NCBI RefSeq assembly: GCF_035083965.1
Contig: NC_089726.1
Coordinates: forward strand, 10,793,501-10,857,500
DNA: 64,000 nucleotides
Direction of reading: 5' to 3'
From: Branchiostoma lanceolatum
Taxonomy: Eukaryota > Chordata > Leptocardii > Amphioxiformes > Branchiostomatidae
Part shown: one piece after another, positions 46,170 through 59,263 of the stretch
Numbering within the stretch: position 1 is the stretch's first letter
How the letters are laid out: each line of letters starts with the position of its first letter
Position numbers and translations under genes: made by a program
Notes under the pieces: model-generated
The model's input: the letters and a program-made list of their open reading frames with translations, nothing else
Database searches by the model: none
Told to the model about the DNA's origin: nothing

Positions 46170-49100
46170 ATGAAGTTCCCCGTCCCAGCCCTGTTGCTCC
46201 TCTTGTGCGGCCTGCCCCACGCCCTGGGCACGTCTTGCAAACTTCTCCGGCCCACCAACACGGACGGGACGGAGGTAGGCCTCATTATCGTCCCTGGTGC
46301 CTACATCAAAGGCACGGCCTACCAGCCGCTGGCGCAGACTATCCAGGAGCTCTCCCCGCACAAGTGAGTAGCTATAGGGTCTCTGTCACAGACGCCGCAC
46401 GGCAGGTGTACGACAGCAAATCGAGGACACTCGGGACAATATATAACATCTACTAACATAATTCCACCAGGGTACCTAATTTCGCCACCCTTAAAAGATG
46501 CGGCCAAATAAATTTCTAACCCAACGAATATCGTATGATATACTCCTGTATATCCAAATTATGCATAACTTGGCTTTTTTTTCCGATGGCGTCATTAGCA
46601 ATAGAATTGAAATGCCATTAGAAAAAAAGCCAGACTCGCAAAGCCTGCTTAGGAGGCTAGTTTTGTTATAGCCTCGCTGAAAATCGTGCGACATGAAATC
46701 GTACGCCAATTGCAAGTGCGACTGTTCACACGTGTGCGTATATTCTAGTCCGTATGAGTTGCGTATTGACATATATTTGGTTTAGGCAAAATTCGCAGCC
46801 TAAAAAGTAATCTTTCGATAACCAGGCTGCACAACGCTAAGAAAAAGCAACTTCTTCCCCGCAAATTTTACCTAAACCAAAATATGTAAATATGCAACTC
46901 ATACGTACGGACTTAACTATACGCACACATGTTAAAGGGACCTAAGAAACGGTACTTGGAGATATTCAGTGACGAAAATTAGCACAAAATTGTGATGACA
47001 GGAGGTTCGTGCTTACGTTGAATAACCGTTTGCAATGCAGGTATAGCACATGTGTAAACATGCCGCACATGTAGGGAAAATGACAGGCGGAATACATAAC
47101 AAGGAGTAAGTTAGCATATGGTTTGAAACTAACGAAACCATATCCTCCTCCTCCTCACTCCGTAGGCTGTGGGTCGGGTTGACGGACGGGTACGTGACAG
47201 ATCTGCCCAACCCACTGGAACTGTCGTCCGCCATCCAGGAGTGTAAGCAGGCCATCGTGCAGGGTGGGATGAAGACAGACGTTTTCTTCATCGGCGCTCA
47301 TTCTCTCGGAGGTACAATCGTATGCTATGATTAATCAGATTTTCTATAAGGGCAGGGTGTGGCAAGGGCGTTATTTAAGTACAGGCGACCTAGAATTGAG
47401 GGTTTATTGCATCACTGAGATTGTATATCGTGTCAGGTGAACTGCCCAGTCTCGTTGGACGTACGTGTTGTGTGCAATAAGATATATCGTTTGGTTTTGA
47501 AGTAGAAAAAACAGAACATGTACAGTTAGATGCCGAAAGAAAGTCGACCGGTGTTGCGAAAATGAAATAAGGGACAAAGAATTTGAGGTATCAATTGAAT
47601 GCATATTGATGCTTTTGAATCAGCAATACTACGGTAACAGCATTCTTCCTGTGGTCTCATCAGTAGAGTTCTTACGTGTGCATGTAATTTTGCGCGGTTT
47701 AATTTATTGATATATCTCCACAATAGGTACCTTCCTGCAGATGTACCTGTCTGACAACCCCCGCCAGGCGAAGGGCATGCTGCTGTGGGGGTCCTACCTG
47801 ACCAACTCCTACCCCATGGCTACCTTCCCCGTGCCCGTCCTCACTCTGAACGGGGACCTGGACGGTCTGGTCAGACTGGGCTACTCCTGGAAAAAGTACA
47901 GGTCAGCTACTCTAAGACACGGTCCCATACATTTTCACTCACCCATCTCTGTATATCTGAGGAGGGGACAAGTTGGTGTGATAGTTAGCACGTTCGCCTA
48001 ACACATCATAGGCCCGATTGCTTGTCATCCAAAGAGCGCGTATTAGCTTGGAGAGGGATGCCATGGGATCCGCCAGGATATTCTTGATGCTTGGTCCTTG
48101 ATACACCACATGGGAAAGTCAAGAAGAAAATCGGTTGCCAGATCTTCTGTGGTGCCCCAGCGGTCAGATATAGATGATATGAGTATTTCTGTACAAACTG
48201 TTTTGAAACAATGTTCTGAAATTGACTGTTTGCTTCTCTGTTCCTCTCCCAGGGAGTTCGTCGCGCTGGACGCCAACTTTTCCAGTCCCGCTGTGTACCA
48301 GAAACCGGTAGTTGTTGTACCTGGAATGAACCACGGACACGTGAGTCATGATGACAGTCATCCTGTGTCCGTTTCCATCGCTATTGACAAGAATGATGCA
48401 TCCAGTAGTGCAAAAATACTTACTACATGTACGGGATAACCGTTTCATCTATCACTAAGGACAATTGCAATAGTGCAAAAAACATTTACTTAGACGGTAG
48501 CGTAAAACACTGATCATCGACAGGGTGACACTGACAATAGCGCTCGTCTTTTTGTTTTATAAAAGATTTCAAATGTATGACAACTCAGATATAGCAAAAA
48601 CACGTTTTACACCTATTGTCTTCGTGAACATTTAAAATCTTAAGCCACGCTAGACCAGGGGGAAAGTTATACATGTACGTCCTTGCCTTCAGATCGCGTC
48701 GGGAGCCATGCCGTCTAACGTCCTGAACATGGACCTGCCTGCGGAGGTGTCCATGGAGCAGGCGCACAAGCTGATAGCGAACTCCTCCGTCAACTTCATG
48801 GTCGCCAACAGTCCTAACAACACTGCAGCCAGGCAGACAGAGGCAGTTAAACAACTGCGGACTCAGATGTGAGCGATCCCTTAACGTTTTAGTATACGAT
48901 GCAAAATTCGTCTTCTGACAGCTATCTATAGTTTGTCTTCAATCGCTGATTGTAAGACAGCATCACGAGCTCGTAAAAGCACCCTTATTTTGACTTCACC
49001 GGTAACTTTCTCCCTGCTGTCTAACCCCGTAACCAATAGAGAAACGGGTAGACCAGCGGCTACTTTAGTGTGCTAAAGGTTTAAGAGCATTAGGCTCCAA

Positions 49101-50621
49101 GAAACTTTAAACGTGAAATGAGACGGCACGGTAGTTGTAGTGCTGTGAAAAGCAGCCATTGACGTCACTTGTACTCTCGTTGTGGTCCAGGAATGTCACA
49201 GGGAGAATTCTGGCTCCTTTCGACATCGTCTCTGCTCTTGACTTTGACGGCAAGACATCCCCCTGGGTCACCACCGCACAGCAGAGCATCATCGGAGCCC
49301 CATCCGCGCTGCAGAGCAAGCTCACGGTCAAGACTAAAGTCGTGGACAACATCTTGGAGCTGGGCGACAACAAACCCCATGTGGAGAAGGACGGCGACAT
49401 GGTGACAGTCCAGACCTACACCAAGTTCGACTATCCGCTTAACCCCATCGACAACTCGGAGCCGTACGTCTCCACAAACATGCTGTCTACTAAGATGAAA
49501 AGGCAGTCAGCTGTTACCAAGGAGCTGGGACCGGGAGCCTACAACAGTCCAATCACGTGTAAGGACTTGAACCAGGTGTGTATGTCATTGATCATGTCAT
49601 GAGTTCTTTTGACAGCGGCATACAAAGTACTCTCCAAGCAGAAGTTGGTGGGGGAAGATCGTGACCTTCTTACTATCATATTCCCCGTTTTCTTTCCGGT
49701 GAGGCCACTGAAAAGGAAACGGGGTATATGATAGTAAGGTCACAAGCTTCCCCACCAACCTCTGCTTGGAGACTACATACAAAGGGTCTTAAGTCAGTTA
49801 AATTAGTATCACAAATCTTCCAGCTATCTTCTTTCAAATAATGGCAGAACACAAAGTATTTATTGCCAACACTATCACGGATGCGCCTTTCTTTATCAAG
49901 GGTCATGGCCGCACATTTTCTGTCGCATCATACTACAGATGTCCCTTTGTTTTCAGATGGCTTTCCAAATCGCTTCAACCGCCGCGTCCACCACTGCCAT
50001 GGGCAGGTATCAGCAGAAAGGTCACCAGCTGACCTTTGCGGACGACGAGATGAAGACTACGGGGTCTGGGTGGCTGACGGGAGGTCTCACGTTCCAGGAC
50101 CAGGGGGATGGAACAGTTAAGGTGGGTGTTACTCTGTCTATAGTGCTCCAGTAACTTTGCCAGGGTGGTAAGTCATTTAAAAAGTAAAGTTTTTTCTTCT
50201 CATAATCGCAATGTTTTCACCAAAAGCAAGCAGAGCTCATCTTCCCCTGACGAAGTCAGCTGACATGTTGCCAAATTGTCCACGAAGTGAGAAATTTGTG
50301 GTAATAATTGTGAAAAATAACGTTGTTTTTAAAAAGAATGACGGATTTCCATGATATTCTGCATTTACTTTCTAGTGTTTCCAAGAGACTTAGCATTTCT
50401 TAACAATGCATTGAATAACAAACTACATCTTCCAGAATCAATGCACCAGAAAGCTAGAGCTATAACAGTATTGTACTGATGCCCTACAGGTGACGAGTCC
50501 TGCCCTGGTGACCAGTCTGGACGCGTGGTTCGGGTTTGACGGGATGCACTACTGTAAGCTGCTGTCCCCGTTCCGCGCCCTGGAGTACATCTACACCGAC
50601 AGCCTGCGTCATGTATCATAA
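46170..50621 (+). CDS. Secreted alpha/beta-hydrolase-fold protein
   Basis: Exons 46170-46363, 47166-47311, 47727-47901, 48253-48340, 48693-48868, 49191-49575, 49957-50121 and 50490-50621 join in phase (486 aa). The start is followed by a clear signal peptide (MKFPVPALLLLLCGLPHALG). The fold is shown by a strand ending GLIIVPGAYI, the nucleophile elbow GAHSLGG (Ser near 110), LTLNGDLDGLV with a candidate catalytic Asp, and VVVPGMNHGH with the candidate catalytic His (near 199). The remaining ~285 residues after the His form a long C-terminal region I cannot assign; it contains cysteines (SPITCKDLNQ, MHYCKLLSP). An extracellular esterase, lipase or related hydrolase is a fair guess; the substrate is unknown. 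The last intron-flanked exons have no foreign composition. Confidence 0.88.
46450..46471 (+). repeat. Short dispersed repeat, copy 2
   Basis: Identical over 22 bases to 18181-18202, and continues into GTACCTAATTTCGCCACCC. It lies in intron 1 of the hydrolase gene. Confidence 0.5.
49628..49775. mobile_element. Foldback element, TCTCCAAGCAGA family, with 9-bp target duplication
   Basis: Begins TACTCTCCAAGCAGAAGTTG and ends AACCTCTGCTTGGAGACTA. CATACAAAG at 49619-49627 and 49776-49784 is a perfect 9-bp direct repeat. Inner blocks GTGACCTTCTTACTATCATA and their complement pair. In the intron after hydrolase exon 6. Confidence 0.88.
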
Positions 50622-50972
50622 TGCTATGCTCACATCCAAACCCAATCATTTGTAATCGTTACTGTCAGAAAAATCGTGAAACCTATATATAGCCCTATGG
50701 ACGATTCAAGACCTGAGAAGGAGAAAAGTTTTTTTCATTGACACATTGCCCCTGTTTATTAAGGTAGCAGGACATAAAGTAAGAAGAAATAATGACCCTT
50801 TTTTAGCTTCTGGTGTAAAGCAAGAAAATTTGACCACATAATACATTGCTGCCGACCAAGCCTGCTGGGCCAAAGTAACTGACTCATGTGTCATCGGACA
50901 TGGGATCCCCTCAGTCGTAGTGACACTACACCACCCCATTTTGCTGAATATCAATAATAGGTGCAGTGCATT

Positions 50973-51106
50973 TAGCCTGGAATCCATCCTATTTAGCTTC
51001 CGACCGCTACCCTAGCTCCGCTGCGCCACCCAAGCTCCGCTGCCGACCAAATATTTGGCCGACAGCGGAGCTTGGGTAGCGGACGGAAGCTAAATAGGCT
51101 GGACTC
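50973..51106. mobile_element. Foldback element, TAGCCTGG left end, 9-bp target duplication
   Basis: CAGTGCATT at 50964-50972 and 51107-51115 is a perfect direct repeat. Arms TCCTATTTAGCTTCCG and CGGAAGCTAAATAGG pair, as do AGCTCCGCTGCCG-type blocks in the centre around AAATATTT. Confidence 0.85.
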
Positions 51107-51338
51107 CAGTGCATTACAGTAACAGGAGAAATATGTTCTGTTCTTGCAAAGTTAAATCAGACCTTTTTATGGTTGTTAAAAGATTAAGTCGTACTTCATC
51201 TGTAGTAATCTCAAACATTGTGAAATTATATTTCTGTTCAATGCTATATGGTTTCGGAGTCTCATTTAGGTCTCATATGTAAAAGTCACTGCACAACAAC
51301 CAAGCAACACCTGCAGTGTGTTCTTGTATTCATACCAG

Positions 51339-51344
51339 TTTATT
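51339..51344 (-). terminator. Candidate polyadenylation signal of the RLR gene
   Basis: AATAAA on the minus strand, 1.3 kb after the RLR stop codon. A second occurs at 50755-50760, close to the hydrolase end. Neither can be proven from sequence. Confidence 0.3.
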
Positions 51345-52685
51345 CCTCTCCACTGGTGTTTGTTATGTCATTATGGACAGGAAAAGATCAAAGCATAGAT
51401 AAAAAAGAATGAAATATATTGTCAAGTCATTGCAGAACCTCCAAGTACAACTAAAGGAATTGTTGTGTTTCTTCTTTGAAGTCTTCCAGGAATATTGCTT
51501 AGTTGGATTATGAAGGAAAGTACAGTTGTTTGCATAGCAGCAGATATGGTCAACATATGAAAAAATCCAGTAAGGCATCATTTTGCATCTACAACTATGA
51601 TAAAGGCTTTGCACAATAATCACAGAGAATTCATAATTTGACATTGATATAGAGCAACTTTCGTTACTACCTAACAACATGAACTTTAAAAGCTGTTTCA
51701 AACAGCAATTTGTGCCTTCAAATTCTGGTTTCAGGGTAAAAACATTCCAGATGCATGCACAACGATTAAAACCATTTGCTTATAAAACCACTATATTCCT
51801 ATACATGCCTGCTATTTAAACATCTTTGATGCTGTTAGACAGCAATTAGATAATCTTTGATGCCGCTTGACAGCAATTCGAATTTAGATATTCTACCTTT
51901 AGCCTACCAGTACCAGATTGGGACACTGATAAAAGGAAATTTACAATTCAAATTCATCTATCAACCAAAAGTTTTAGGAATACATTTTTAGGAATATCTT
52001 GAGTGAAATCTCAATACAAAATACATATCATGTACATGCAAAGTAAAAATGTATACTCTTAACACACTTCGTAGAAACATTAGCCAGACAATAGCATTTT
52101 GATGCTTAAAGGTACACTTGTCTTATATGATGCTATTCAAGTATGAACAAATCATAGCTACTCACTTTAAACATGGAAATATGAAATGCTATATAGCCAG
52201 TGGGACATCAGAGTATACCGGTAGCTACAGGGGGCAGCAACAGTGGCTAGGGATTGAACAAAGTGAAAAGCTGATAACTTCAAATCAAAGAAATCAAAGA
52301 GAGCAACAAAATGCAATATTATAAGCTTTGTATGGATGGGAAGTAAAGTAAAGGGGGAATCATATCAAAAACAATTATTTTGCAGCAAATTCCTTTTTCT
52401 TAAATCATTCTAAACTTGAGTTTCAACTTTCTTAGGCACTCTCTGTGGCCTTCTAGTGTACTTTTTGTCATGATCCTCCTTGGTTCATCTCTATGTGTTA
52501 TCGTGTAATAAAATAGATAATACAATTTTCCATCATGCAGCATAATAAAAATTGTTGCCTCTTACATGTGATATAAAAGGTAGCTACCACCACCTGTCAC
52601 TTTTCCATTGAAAGTGAAATGGTGAAAAGTATCTTAAGTACCTTAAATTTAACCCAACTCCCTTCTTTGTCTGCCAAGCAATGTT

Positions 52686-55600
52686 TTATACATAGAGTTC
52701 TTCAGTGATGCCAAAAGGTGCCTTGGACCACTTGGAGATGGCCCTGAGCTGTCCATCACCACAGTCAAACAGGAAACTCTTCACGTTCATCCCATAGCCA
52801 GTCTCCTCCTGAAATGGGACAAGTGACAAAATGACTCCTCTCCTTTCTCTTTGTCCAGCTCACACTTGTACATAGGTTAAATCTTTTGTTTTCACTTGTT
52901 TGTTTTCATGTATAGTTGTAGAAGACCTTACGAAAGTCATTGTACTTTTGTTATGTCAATAAAAGTTGTTGCTATCTGTAATTACTACTAGGCAATTCTA
53001 GTTAATGTAAGCAACTTTAAGGAAAAACTAGCGGATGTACCTGTATTGGACCTGTGCCTAGATAATTTTTGTGGTGCTGTATACATCTACTGGTACTGGT
53101 TATCAATTAACGGTACACATGCCTAATTGGTTTGAATGATTTGGGAAAAGTATATGGTGACACCCAAGCAGAGAGTGAAATGTTAATTCTTTCTTTCCTG
53201 TCTCCCATTGTAAAAAAAAAAGGTTTGTGCCAAAAGGCATCCAAAGCTGTAACAATGGTCTCACCTGTCCTTTCTTGTATTTGATGATTGGACCATACTG
53301 ATTCCCACAGGTTGGGTTTCCACAGCGGAGAACACCTGGAAGGTGATATAAAAAATTTCATTTAGGAAAATTTCACCAACCAGCATACTTCAGCATTGTT
53401 ACTACAGTAATTACAGTATTAATCATTCTTTCATCACTACATGAAGAAGAAACAATCTGGACATCATAGTTGATGTAATTAAACAGACATTAACAGCCAA
53501 AACAGTGACAAGAGTCTACCTTTACCAAAAATTGAAAACGCAAATTTGTATTGAAGCCTGCATGCATTCCATCATCCTTATAATACCCAGACTAAATCAA
53601 GTACAAAATACAGTCAAACCTGTTTCAGCAACCACCTGGCACAGGCAACCACCTTTAGTCATAAGCCACATTAAAACAGTCCCTTCCACTTTTACATGCA
53701 TGTAGTTAAATCCACCCTGTCCTGAGCAACCACCTGTCCTCAGAAATCATTTTTTGAGCAGTTGATGAATCCAGGTTTGACTGTAATTGAATCTTAACTT
53801 TTCTGTTACTTACCAACATTGTCTGTGGTCCGATATACTTGTGGATTGTGGTTGCAGACTATTTCACATTTGTCAGGAAGAGATGGTTCTCGACAGATGT
53901 AGTTGGAACCTTTTTTTATGATGTGAGTGCCGTCACAGACAGTGTAGTTACACTTTCTGCAGTACACCTTGACATCTTTTGCTTCAATCAAGCTTTTTCT
54001 GGTGGACTTGTTCCTCTGCTTTGCTTTCCAGTTCTCCAATTGTTTAGCCTGTAGAAAATTTCAATTAAACTTTCTGATTACACAGTCATGTGCATTTACA
54101 TCATATACAACATATTTTACTACATGTCCTTCTAAAGAAAATAAATCACTGTAGCATCAATGTCATTCACATTAGAACAATAAAAAATGATGATTTGATT
54201 ACCTGGTCCTCTTTTACTCTGGTGTCAAAGTCCACCTCAGTTAGTTTGTCCATCTCCAGCAGTGCCTCCTTCATGAATTGCTCCTTTTCCTGGTTCTCCA
54301 GCTCTCTCCTCTCATTGTTGGAACCACTACACCGAGATCAACACAGCATTTGGTGATCAGAGGGATCAGTAAATGGATGGATGGATAGATGGTGGAGAAA
54401 GAGAGAAAGAGATACATGTACATGTAATAGCTTTGTTATTTTGTGCATTAATATTTCTAATGTGATTTTTGTTCCACTTACGCCGTGACCAGGAGATAGC
54501 ACTCTGCATCCTTGGCACGAGCCCTCCCACGAGCCTGCACAGATCCGATCTCGTTGGAGACAAAGTCATAGCGGATGACAAAGTTGCACTTGGGCATGTC
54601 CAGGCCCTCTTGGGCCACGTCTGTGGCTACTAGCAGGTTGCAGCCATCAGGGGATGAAAGTCCTAAAAACAGATTGCAGTACCAAATGTGTTACAGTAAC
54701 AATACATTGTCAAGTAAATGCATTACTTATAATAAATGTTATATATGGCAGTGAGAGGATAACATATTTTCTATCTTCTTGTATGCTGTACTTACGTATA
54801 CTTGTTCCTACACAATATCTAATGAGTGTAGTGAAGCTATATAAGAGTCTATCTCTATCTATGGAAACCACTCGTATAATCTTTATTCGTATTCAGATAC
54901 ATACTTTAGTACAGATACATAGTACAAATACATAGTACAGATACAAATACAGATATTCAAAAAATTGAGTATGGTGACCGTGTCAATTCCAAACCTGAGT
55001 GAGGAGGGTTGACATGGTAGCCTTCGCGTGGATTTGTTTAAAGTGGATAACAGGTTGTGAATCTGAGACCCACACACTTTGGGCATCCGTCTTCTCCAGC
55101 GGCACCAATTCGAGGGAGACTTGCTGGTTCTGGTTGGGATGCTTGCAGCTGCCGGATGACTCTAACACTCGAGGTCCGCCTTGATAACGCCAGCCCACCT
55201 GGCGCTGCTCTCATCCGCCAGTTGAAGACAGCTGCCGTTGGAGACTTGTCCCTCTAATTGAGGGGGGAATGCGTATAAAGTGCCTTTCCCAAGGGCACAA
55301 TGTCGGGGTGCAAGTTTGGACATGTCTCTGGGCACAACCCGCGATTTGCGCTCTACCACTTGCGCCACATGACGACACTATATACGAGTACAAGACAGAC
55401 ATCTAACAAATATATCTTACCTTTCCTAAAACTTTTCAAGACTGCCATCTGCTGGGCATCAGTGATGGCCTTGTCCTCCAGCTTTCCTTGTCCAACAAGG
55501 CGCTTGGCTCGCACCTTTCCACGCAGCACGTCTTGTTCCTCCACATAACGAATGATAGCCTCTGTCTCTATGCGCTGCTGTGTTAGTATAATACCTGTAG

Positions 55601-58600
55601 GGCCAAGAAGGTTGAAATGAGATTTTGCCTTTTGAACGATAGATTATCACATAAGATACTGTAATTATTTACTAACTGTAACTTAATTCTATCTTTAATG
55701 TTTAACAGTCACTGGTCAATCGCTGAAATTTAATCATCGCAAATATTTGATCACTAATATTTGAGACAGTAATGTTTGTTCTCACCGTTAAAATTGAGTG
55801 CCATGACCTACTCTATTTTCCCCCAACCGCTATATTTTCCTGCCGCTATATTAAAGTGATTTGCAGTATCAACAGGCACCAAGATTAGGTCATATACATT
55901 ATAGCTGGGATAATGTAAATATATTTAAGTTTGCGTGGTTTTAATTTTGCGGTTGGGAGAAAATGGAGTGTTCGCGATGGTTTTTAAATTTGCCTTTGAG
56001 ACAATAGTAGACAAGGTGGTAGGAGGGCTAAAAATTTTGTGGTGGATTTAATTTCGCGGCAAAGAGCTTACCACAACCACCACAAACATTTAGGCATTTC
56101 ACAGTATTCAGAAAATGGAAAAACTCAGTGTTTTCTTCAGTGCAGTCTTGTTTCTAAATTACTACTATACATTCAGACTGAATGATTATACATTAATGTT
56201 ACGTTAACAAAGTCATATCTTTTCTTTTGTCTCAAATCAATCCTTCAAAATCAAAGCAGTTCACAATATTCACAATGCCTACTAATTGAATATCCAGAAA
56301 AGTTCAGAGTCAAAAGTCAAATCAGACTTTTGTTTTGAAAATTTGAGATGTGCAATCTATCAACAATAGGACCAAACCAACCATAGGACTCTGTCTCATT
56401 GAACTTCTCGATGAGCAGGCTCCTCAGTTGCTGCAGCAAGGGGTTGGGAAAGTTGGTCTCCTCTTCATCTGCGTACACCTCAAGCTCATCTCTGATGTTG
56501 TTGTACTGCTGGTAGCAGAATTTGTCTATTGGCAATTTGAGAGGACCCTTCAGCTCTTCAATCTCCTCATCAAGGTAGGCAATAGCATCCACAGCCTGCA
56601 GTTTTATAAAATACCTCAGTGCCCTAGAGGAGAAAATAGAGGAAAATATACAAGATATGTCTTCAAGCAACCAATAAAATCAAATCAACTCGTATTACAT
56701 TTGTAGCTTGCCTAGCTTGTTAAGGTTAGTTGTAATATAAACCATAACCCCAGAAAATTCTTGAGACGGGCTCTCTTCACACATTGAAAAATGATATAAG
56801 GAATATACCTCACCTGTTAAAGTGAAAGAGGTAGTCAGCCACAGTCTTTTCCTTTCTTGTGGATGTAGCCTCAGCCTCCTTCTTTCTCTCCACAATCCAG
56901 TTCTCACACTGCTGGGTCCCGCGGTCGTACGGACAGGCGTCAGAAAACACCTTATTCTCCAGCCGCTGCATCAGACTGTCCAGGGCGGTGCTGAATGGGT
57001 CATGTGGCTTGCGAGGCTGGCCTGGCAGAATGCGTATGCCGTCTGGTGTGAAGACGTGGCTTCGCAGCTCTGCCTTGTTTTCCTTCACGTGGTCCACACG
57101 GCTGGCGTCAAGACTAGCACACAGCTGGATCAGGTGCTGCAGAGCATTCCCCGAATCCCCTACGCCAAGGGAAGCAGTCAGGCCGATGACCTGGGGTAGC
57201 CTCTTCTGTTGGGGATTGGCCAACTTGAGCTCATCCTTCTTCATAAGATAGTAGCGCATGATCTGGTTGTAGGGATGGTCAAGCGTGGTGTGATGACATT
57301 CATCAAGGATAAGCTGATCAAGGTTGGTAAGATAGAGAGTTCCTTCCTTCAGGGAATTGACCACAATCTGTGCAGTCAACATCACTATATCTTTTATCTT
57401 CAGGGTTTCACTGAGCTCTTCGGTATCTCCGATTTCTTGAACTATGCCCGGAGGGAAGAGCATCTCAAACTGGTCCTTCTGCTGCGTGGTGAGATTTCTG
57501 ATGGGCACAATAAACAAGGCCTTGAAGGGAAGACCTTTTCTCTGAGCCTCACTCCAGGCTCTCTCTGCTGCCAGTGCACTGACCAGGGTCTTGCCGCTGC
57601 CGGTGGCACAGATGATGATCACGTTCTTCCCCCTCAGCGCAGATCGGGCCAACTCTTTCTGGTATTCTCTCAGGGTTACTTTCTCAGAATACTGCCCTTC
57701 CGGCACATCCTCTTGTGCCACATCTAGCCTGATTGGACTTGCTCTCGTAAGTCTATCAGACTCGGGAGGAGATGTGGGCCTTATTTTAGGCCTGACTGCT
57801 GGGCCTGTCTCCAAGTCTTCAGGTTTGGTGGGGGAGTCAACTTCCAGGTCTTCTGACTTGCTGCTGCTGAGGACAGGAGATTGACCAATGTTGCTACTGA
57901 TGCTGCCTGGGCTCTGGTAGGTGATGTGGTAGAGTGTCTTATACTCTAGAGGAGATGCAGCTTCCTTGACATCCTGTGTGCTGCTTGGAGAATCTTCAAC
58001 TACATCTTCATCGAGGCCTTGGCTAGGGGAAGACTGGATGGGGGTGCTGCTGTTGTTGTTAGACTGTTGCTGTGATCTTGGCAACATTCCAGCCTGTAGT
58101 TGTGATGACATAGCTTGTTCCTGTTGCCACTGTCTGTCCACCTCCATCAGGTCGAGATCATTTTCTTCATTTTGCGCTGCCCCCTGGTGGATTCCAATGG
58201 GAGCTGCAGGCGCTTGTGCTGCTTGGATCTGTTGCTGCATCTCAATCAGACTGGTGGTCTTGTCTATGCTGCCTGCTGTGTCTGGAAAGTGGAGTGCTGG
58301 ACCTACCTGCTCTTGGATCTCTGCTATACTTGTCATCTTTCCTTCATTCTGGATCTCCTCCTGTTCATGCTTCATCCTGTGTAAAGCATCTGTAGCATCG
58401 TGAGCATGCTGACCGAGCTCGGTTAATATGCGGGTTTTGTCAAGGCTTCCCACAGCGTCAGGGCTGTGGAACTGTTTGGGAGATGTAGCGATGTCAGGTG
58501 CACCTTGGTTCCTCAGTGTTTCAGCAGCACGCTCCCTCTGCTCTCTCATTTCCTGCATGGTTGTCTGCTTCCCTCCCACATGCGACTGCACTGCCCCATG

Positions 58601-59213
58601 GTATAAGAGATGTTTTGGTGAAGTTTGGTAAGATGTGGGAACGTTTGGGGGGACTTGTTTTGGGATGGTGGTGTCTGGTGGTGTAGGAGGGCTGGCAGTT
58701 CCATGATGTGGAACATTCGTTCCTGGAGGTGATAGACCAGTACTTTGTTGAGGACTTGAAGGAGCATCAGCATGCTGGGGTGATGATATTGGTGGCAGTG
58801 CTACAGGTGGGACATTCCCCAGGTTTTGGAAAGGTGCCAGGTTTTGACTAGGAGCATTTGGGACATTATCCCAGTTTGGAGCAAGGTTTGTTTGAGATTG
58901 CTGTCTTTGGTGAGGGGGTCTTGTTGAAGAATCTGGGAGTTGTTGAAACTGGTTTGCCGAGGAGGGCTGATGCGTTGATAGTTGCTGTTGTGTGTTTTGC
59001 CCTGTTACAATAGAGAACAAAATTACTCTCTCTGCGGGGCAAAAGTGTCATGTTTAATGGTTTTACTGAATGTACTAAGTACACATGCATGTCACCGTCA
59101 GAACACACACAGGCACACACAGTGACGTGCGTGCCCCCCAACACACATGCATACAAACACATGCACATGCACACACACACACATACATACCAACACACAC
59201 ACACTGACAGACT

Positions 59214-59263
<50 letters not shown>

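Larger units (their letters stand above)
50622..52685. other. Convergent intergenic region (3' UTRs of hydrolase and RLR)
   Basis: Between two facing stop codons. Contains one foldback element (50973-51106) and candidate polyadenylation signals for the minus-strand RLR; no coding exon recognised. Confidence 0.5.

Noticed and set aside
54883..55402. Several overlapping open frames in the RLR intron
   Set aside because: They fall in a SINE-like element and break the otherwise phase-consistent helicase exons.
56822..58686. Plus-strand frames opposite the RLR large exon
   Set aside because: Antisense shadows of the helicase and linker coding sequence.
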